Assembly: GCA_910579265.1 (NCBI GenBank)
Contig: CAJTTE010000028.1
Location: forward strand, 1 to 32,643
DNA: 32,643 nucleotides
Direction of reading: 5' to 3'
Source of the DNA: an uncultured Ruminiclostridium sp.
Lineage (GTDB): Bacteria > Bacillota > Clostridia > Oscillospirales > Ruminococcaceae
Notes under the pieces: generated by a model
What the model was told of the DNA's origin: nothing
The model's database searches: none
Seen by the model: only the letters and a program-made list of their open reading frames with translations
Shown here: piece after piece, positions 30,806 through 32,643 of the stretch
Position numbering within the stretch: position 1 is the first letter of the stretch
How the letters are laid out: each line of letters starts with the position of its first letter
Made by a program: the position numbers and the translations under genes

Positions 30806-30948
30806 TATCAGAAAAGCCGCAAAATTCAAAATTTCAACTGACTGCAAACGCTTTTCGCGTAAAAGAATACCTATGGTTTTTTTGTGATAACTATGAAATA
30901 TCTTCGTATTTCTCCGCTTTTTCCTTGAAGCCGTAATGCTTTACTTTA
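30806..30948 (-). repeat. Dispersed repeat family B, copy 3 (inverted)
   Basis: The reverse complement matches copies at 665-811 and 14039-14181. Shared blocks are TAAAGCATTA, AAGCGGAGAAATACGA (identical to copy 1), TAGTTATC, TTTTACGCGAAAAGCGT, GCAGTCAGT and TTTTGCGGCTTTTC. It lies 42 bases from MITE copy 3. Confidence 0.65.
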
Positions 30949-30990
30949 GTTGTACCAATTTGCTTTGTTTTACAGAACGCCCTAATTCCT

Positions 30991-31170
30991 TTAAGGCAAC
31001 ACCGCACAATGATCGGGTGTGAATTGCGCAGTCAGATTTTTCGTAAGCTTGCGTAAATTCGACGCAGGAATACTGACGTATTTTAAGGAGAATTTGTGTA
31101 AGCTGACGGAATATATGCAGGCAAGCCGCACGCAAAGCCATCGGGCGGTCATTGTGCGGTGTTTCCTTAA
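30991..31170 (+). mobile_element. MITE-like element, copy 3
   Basis: 180 bp, nearly identical to copy 1 over the first 120 bases, with the left terminal repeat TTAAGGCAACACCGCACAAT. The right repeat has one G-to-T change in the GCCTTAA end (reads TTCCTTAA). It keeps the internal GCAGGCAAGCC block missing from copy 1. Confidence 0.8.
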
Positions 31171-31486
31171 AACTGTAGGATCAATGTTCCGGCTGCAATA
31201 AAATTTTAAACTGCGATATCACGTCAGTCTAAAATAGGATCGGTATAAAACATTATTCATAAAAAAGGTTATTTATCAAAAGCTCTTAATCTTATTAACG
31301 GTCAGAATTTTACCGATCGTTATCATAAAAATCGAGGGTAAAAAAATAATGGATTTTTTATAAATAGGCCATTGAAAGCCGGTTAAAAATATGATATAGT
31401 TTAATTACAGGATCAAGAAACAGTATCCCAAAAATAAAGGTCTGAATCCGCAGGATGGATATTTTGTTATGAAAAAATGAAAAAAA
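31171..31486. other. AT-rich spacer before the XRE gene
   Basis: About 315 bases, very AT-rich, no gene, no strong hairpin. Short promoter-like stretches occur on both strands but none is convincing. Confidence 0.4.
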
Positions 31487-31720
31487 TCACCAATATTTTC
31501 TTTTATCATTCGTAAGACCCGCTATATAATCCAAGGATACTTCGTAAAATTCCGCAAGCTTTATAAAATACCTCATAGGAAGCTCGAGCTTTCCGCTTTC
31601 GTATCTTTGATACGCCTGTTGGTTAGTAAGACCCAAAAGCCGGGCAATATCGGATTGGCTAAGATCCTTATCCTCTCTTAAATCTCTTAGCCGCTGATAA
31701 ATCCTGTTTACTTTTTTCAT
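31487..31720 (-). CDS. XRE-family helix-turn-helix regulator
   Basis: 77 residues: YQRLRDLREDKDLSQSDIARLLGLTNQQAYQRYESGK (8-44) is a Cro/C1 helix-turn-helix, with helix 2 SQSDIARLLGL and recognition helix TNQQAYQRYESG, then ELPMRYFIKLAEFYEVSLDYIAGLT, the usual dimer part. GAGGTGAG precedes the ATG. It is transcribed away from a small ribbon-helix-helix gene; palindromes in the shared 124-base spacer are likely operators. The pairing recalls antitoxin or phage-type switches, but no toxin gene is seen. Confidence 0.88.
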   Translation of the reverse strand: MKKVNRIYQRLRDLREDKDLSQSDIARLLGLTNQQAYQRYESGKLELPMRYFIKLAEFYEVSLDYIAGLTNDKRKYW

Positions 31721-31755
31721 ATACGCTCACCTCACTTACATGTTTATTATATATT

Positions 31756-31796
31756 ACTACAGATATGTTGTATTGACTTAACTACATAAATGTAGT
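31756..31796. promoter_or_regulatory. Paired operators between the XRE and RHH genes
   Basis: ACTACATAAATGTAGT (31781-31796) is a perfect 7-2-7 palindrome inside the plus-strand promoter spacer. ACTACAGATATGTTGT (31756-31771) is an imperfect copy 25 bases away, next to a minus-strand TATAAT (complement of 31746-31751). Each site covers one of the two divergent promoters. Confidence 0.75.
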
Positions 31797-31801
31797 ATAA
31801 T
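31773..31801 (+). promoter_or_regulatory. Promoter of the RHH gene
   Basis: TTGACT at 31773-31778, a 17-base spacer and TATAAT at 31796-31801; the spacer is almost entirely the palindromic operator. Confidence 0.82.
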
Positions 31802-31844
31802 TTAAAGGGGAATATGTAAGAAGTGACAGGAGAGAGAATTTATT

Positions 31845-32012
31845 ATGAACGGTATAAAAGTCAGTTTCAGACTTACGGAAACAGAAATAAAAAAGCTTAA
31901 GAAGATCGCGGATGAAAGAAACTATTCCGTAAACGAGCTGATCCGAAAAATAATCGATATGTCTATAAGGGAAAAGGAAGGTGAAATAAAAACCGAGAAA
32001 AAAGTTTTTTAA
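31845..32012 (+). CDS. Small ribbon-helix-helix (Arc/CopG-like) protein
   Basis: 55 residues: a beta strand IKVSFRLTE (4-12), helix A EIKKLKKIADERN (14-26), then NYSVNELIRKIIDMSIREKE (helix B), the standard ribbon-helix-helix order of CopG/Arc/antitoxin DNA-binding proteins. AGGAGAG upstream of the ATG. Too short for many gene finders. It is divergent from the XRE gene behind a consensus promoter with an internal palindrome. In many genomes such proteins are antitoxins or plasmid/element copy regulators; here no partner toxin follows, only a repeat array. Confidence 0.8.
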   Translation: MNGIKVSFRLTETEIKKLKKIADERNYSVNELIRKIIDMSIREKEGEIKTEKKVF

Positions 32013-32034
32013 ATCAGGAGGTTTAAAGAAATAT

Positions 32035-32510
32035 TTTTAGTATGGGAGTTATTTTGCAGTTGTTTTTGAAGGCGGGTATATTTTTGTAGTTCTTTCTGAA
32101 AGCGGGTATATTTTCGCTGTTCTCTACTGAAAGCACGAAATATCCGCAATCGAGTTCCGTGAGCGATGCGGAGCATCGCTTACGGGGCTCGGATAGGGGC
32201 AACGCAAGGCGTTGCCCCGGTGCGGATATTTCACATTTAAATAAGGTGGGGTGCAGAAACGTTTTTGAGTGCGGGGTTATTTTTGCAGTTGTTGTTGAAG
32301 GCGGCTTTATTTTCGCTGTTCTTTTCTTAGAGCGGGTGCATTCACGCAGTTTTTTCTAAAAGAGGGCGTATTCTCGTAGTTATTTTTAAAAGTGAGTATA
32401 TTTTTATGATACTTTCCTGAAAGAGAATATATATGCAGTAGTTTTATTAAAGGATCTTTTCGCAGTTCTTTTCTTAAGGGGTTTTGGGTTTGCAGTTTTT
32501 TTGTAGGAGT
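32035..32510. repeat. Degenerate 30-nt tandem array
   Basis: About 11-12 imperfect units of 28-31 bases, typical unit GCGGGTATATTTTTGCAGTT followed by CTTTCTGAAA-like sequence, interrupted by a 96-base structured element at 32137-32232. The period is ten codons: the minus strand reads degenerate ten-residue repeats of the type NYENTPSFRK / NCVNAPALRK / NYKNIPAFRK. Units differ by many substitutions, and the frame is broken by the insert, so this is probably not a working gene. There are no identical repeats or unique spacers, so it is not CRISPR. Confidence 0.7.
32137..32232 (+). repeat. 96-base three-way-junction element inside the array
   Basis: Outer stem GAAATATCCGCA (32137-32148) with TGCGGATATTTC (32221-32232), perfect 12 bp. 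Inside are a 19-bp hairpin at 32151-32191 capped by GGA, closed by Watson-Crick pairs plus three G-U pairs on the plus strand, and a 10-bp hairpin GGGGCAACGC-AAG-GCGTTGCCCC (32196-32218). It looks like a structured RNA or a palindromic transposable unit. No known Rfam family is recognised by eye. Confidence 0.7.
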
Positions 32511-32524
32511 AGTTGTTAGTGAGC

Positions 32525-32643
32525 GGCGAAGCCGCAAAATTTATGGAGCGGAGAGAATGCTTGCATTCTCGCAGCGTAATAAATTTTCGAGACTGCGCAG
32601 CAGGCTCGGATTTCCGGCTTTTAGCCGGAAATCGGCTTCGCCC
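32525..32643. repeat. Multibranched palindromic element at the window edge
   Basis: Outer stem GGCGAAGCCG (32525-32534) with CGGCTTCGCC (32633-32642). Inside are AAAATTTAT (32536-32544) with ATAAATTTT (32579-32587) enclosing GAGAATGC/GCATTCTC; a CGAG.CTGC/GCAG.CTCG hairpin (32588-32608); and GATTTCCGGCT/AGCCGGAAATC (32609-32633). It may continue past the window. Confidence 0.65.

Noticed and set aside
30450..30990. oriC next to dnaA
   Set aside because: No cluster of TTATCCACA-like boxes on either strand; a lone TTATCACAA-like string belongs to repeat B.
32035..32510. CRISPR array
   Set aside because: Units are contiguous and degenerate, with no identical repeats separated by unique spacers and no cas genes.

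Overview
The window looks like chromosome of a gut-type Clostridia (Firmicutes; Ruminococcaceae/Oscillospiraceae-like). Supporting points: moderate-to-low GC; AGGAGG-type ribosome binding sites with frequent TTG/GTG starts; sigma-A promoters of the TTGACA-17-TATAAT kind; a SleB-type germination hydrolase that implies sporulation; a GatCAB amidotransferase; a FeoA/FeoA/FeoB/Cys-rich FeoB-partner operon; and a zinc-ribbon Ser/Thr kinase of Clostridial type. No rRNA, tRNA or CRISPR array was seen.

Layout. 1-9207 (+): gatC, gatA and gatB, stretched apart by two dispersed repeats, then a cytosolic esterase, a type II restriction-modification pair of the MjaI family, and aspS, which is translationally coupled to the restriction enzyme gene. 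9208-11630: an accessory patch with hairpins, a DUF4303 gene and a frameshifted C-terminal relaxase fragment. 11634-12323 (-): sleB. 12514-13369 (+): two small DUF6442-like membrane proteins and an XRE regulator behind a consensus promoter with two palindromic operators. 13370-14260: repeat-rich and decayed. 14267-16013 (+): a MerR/GyrI-type regulator and an AAC(3)-like acetyltransferase. 16048-18099 (-): a small membrane ORF, an AraC/GyrI-type regulator and a MarR regulator. 18414-20198 (+): a DUF2079 membrane protein. 20767-22050 (-): a secreted esterase with a sortase-like C-terminus. 22314-24770 (+): a Ser/Thr kinase split at a run of eight A from a duplicated extracytoplasmic domain, then a helix-turn-helix protein. 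25169-28597 (-): the feo operon with DtxR-like operators. 29091-30449 (+): dnaA without dnaN. 30450-32643: repeats, a divergent XRE/ribbon-helix-helix pair, a 30-nt tandem array and two multibranched palindromic elements.

How parts work together. GatCAB with AspRS and/or a GluRS can make Asn-tRNA or Gln-tRNA by transamidation. The R-M pair belongs to a family whose namesake recognises CTAG, and reading the whole window I found no CTAG at all. Ferrous iron uptake appears controlled by a DtxR-family repressor. Several small regulators (XRE, RHH, MarR, MerR) sit behind promoters whose palindromes overlap the -10/-35 elements, suggesting autoregulation.

The least explained parts are the kinase frameshift, the degenerate nuclease-like tail of the methyltransferase, the three-copy repeat families, and the structured elements and 30-nt array at the right end.
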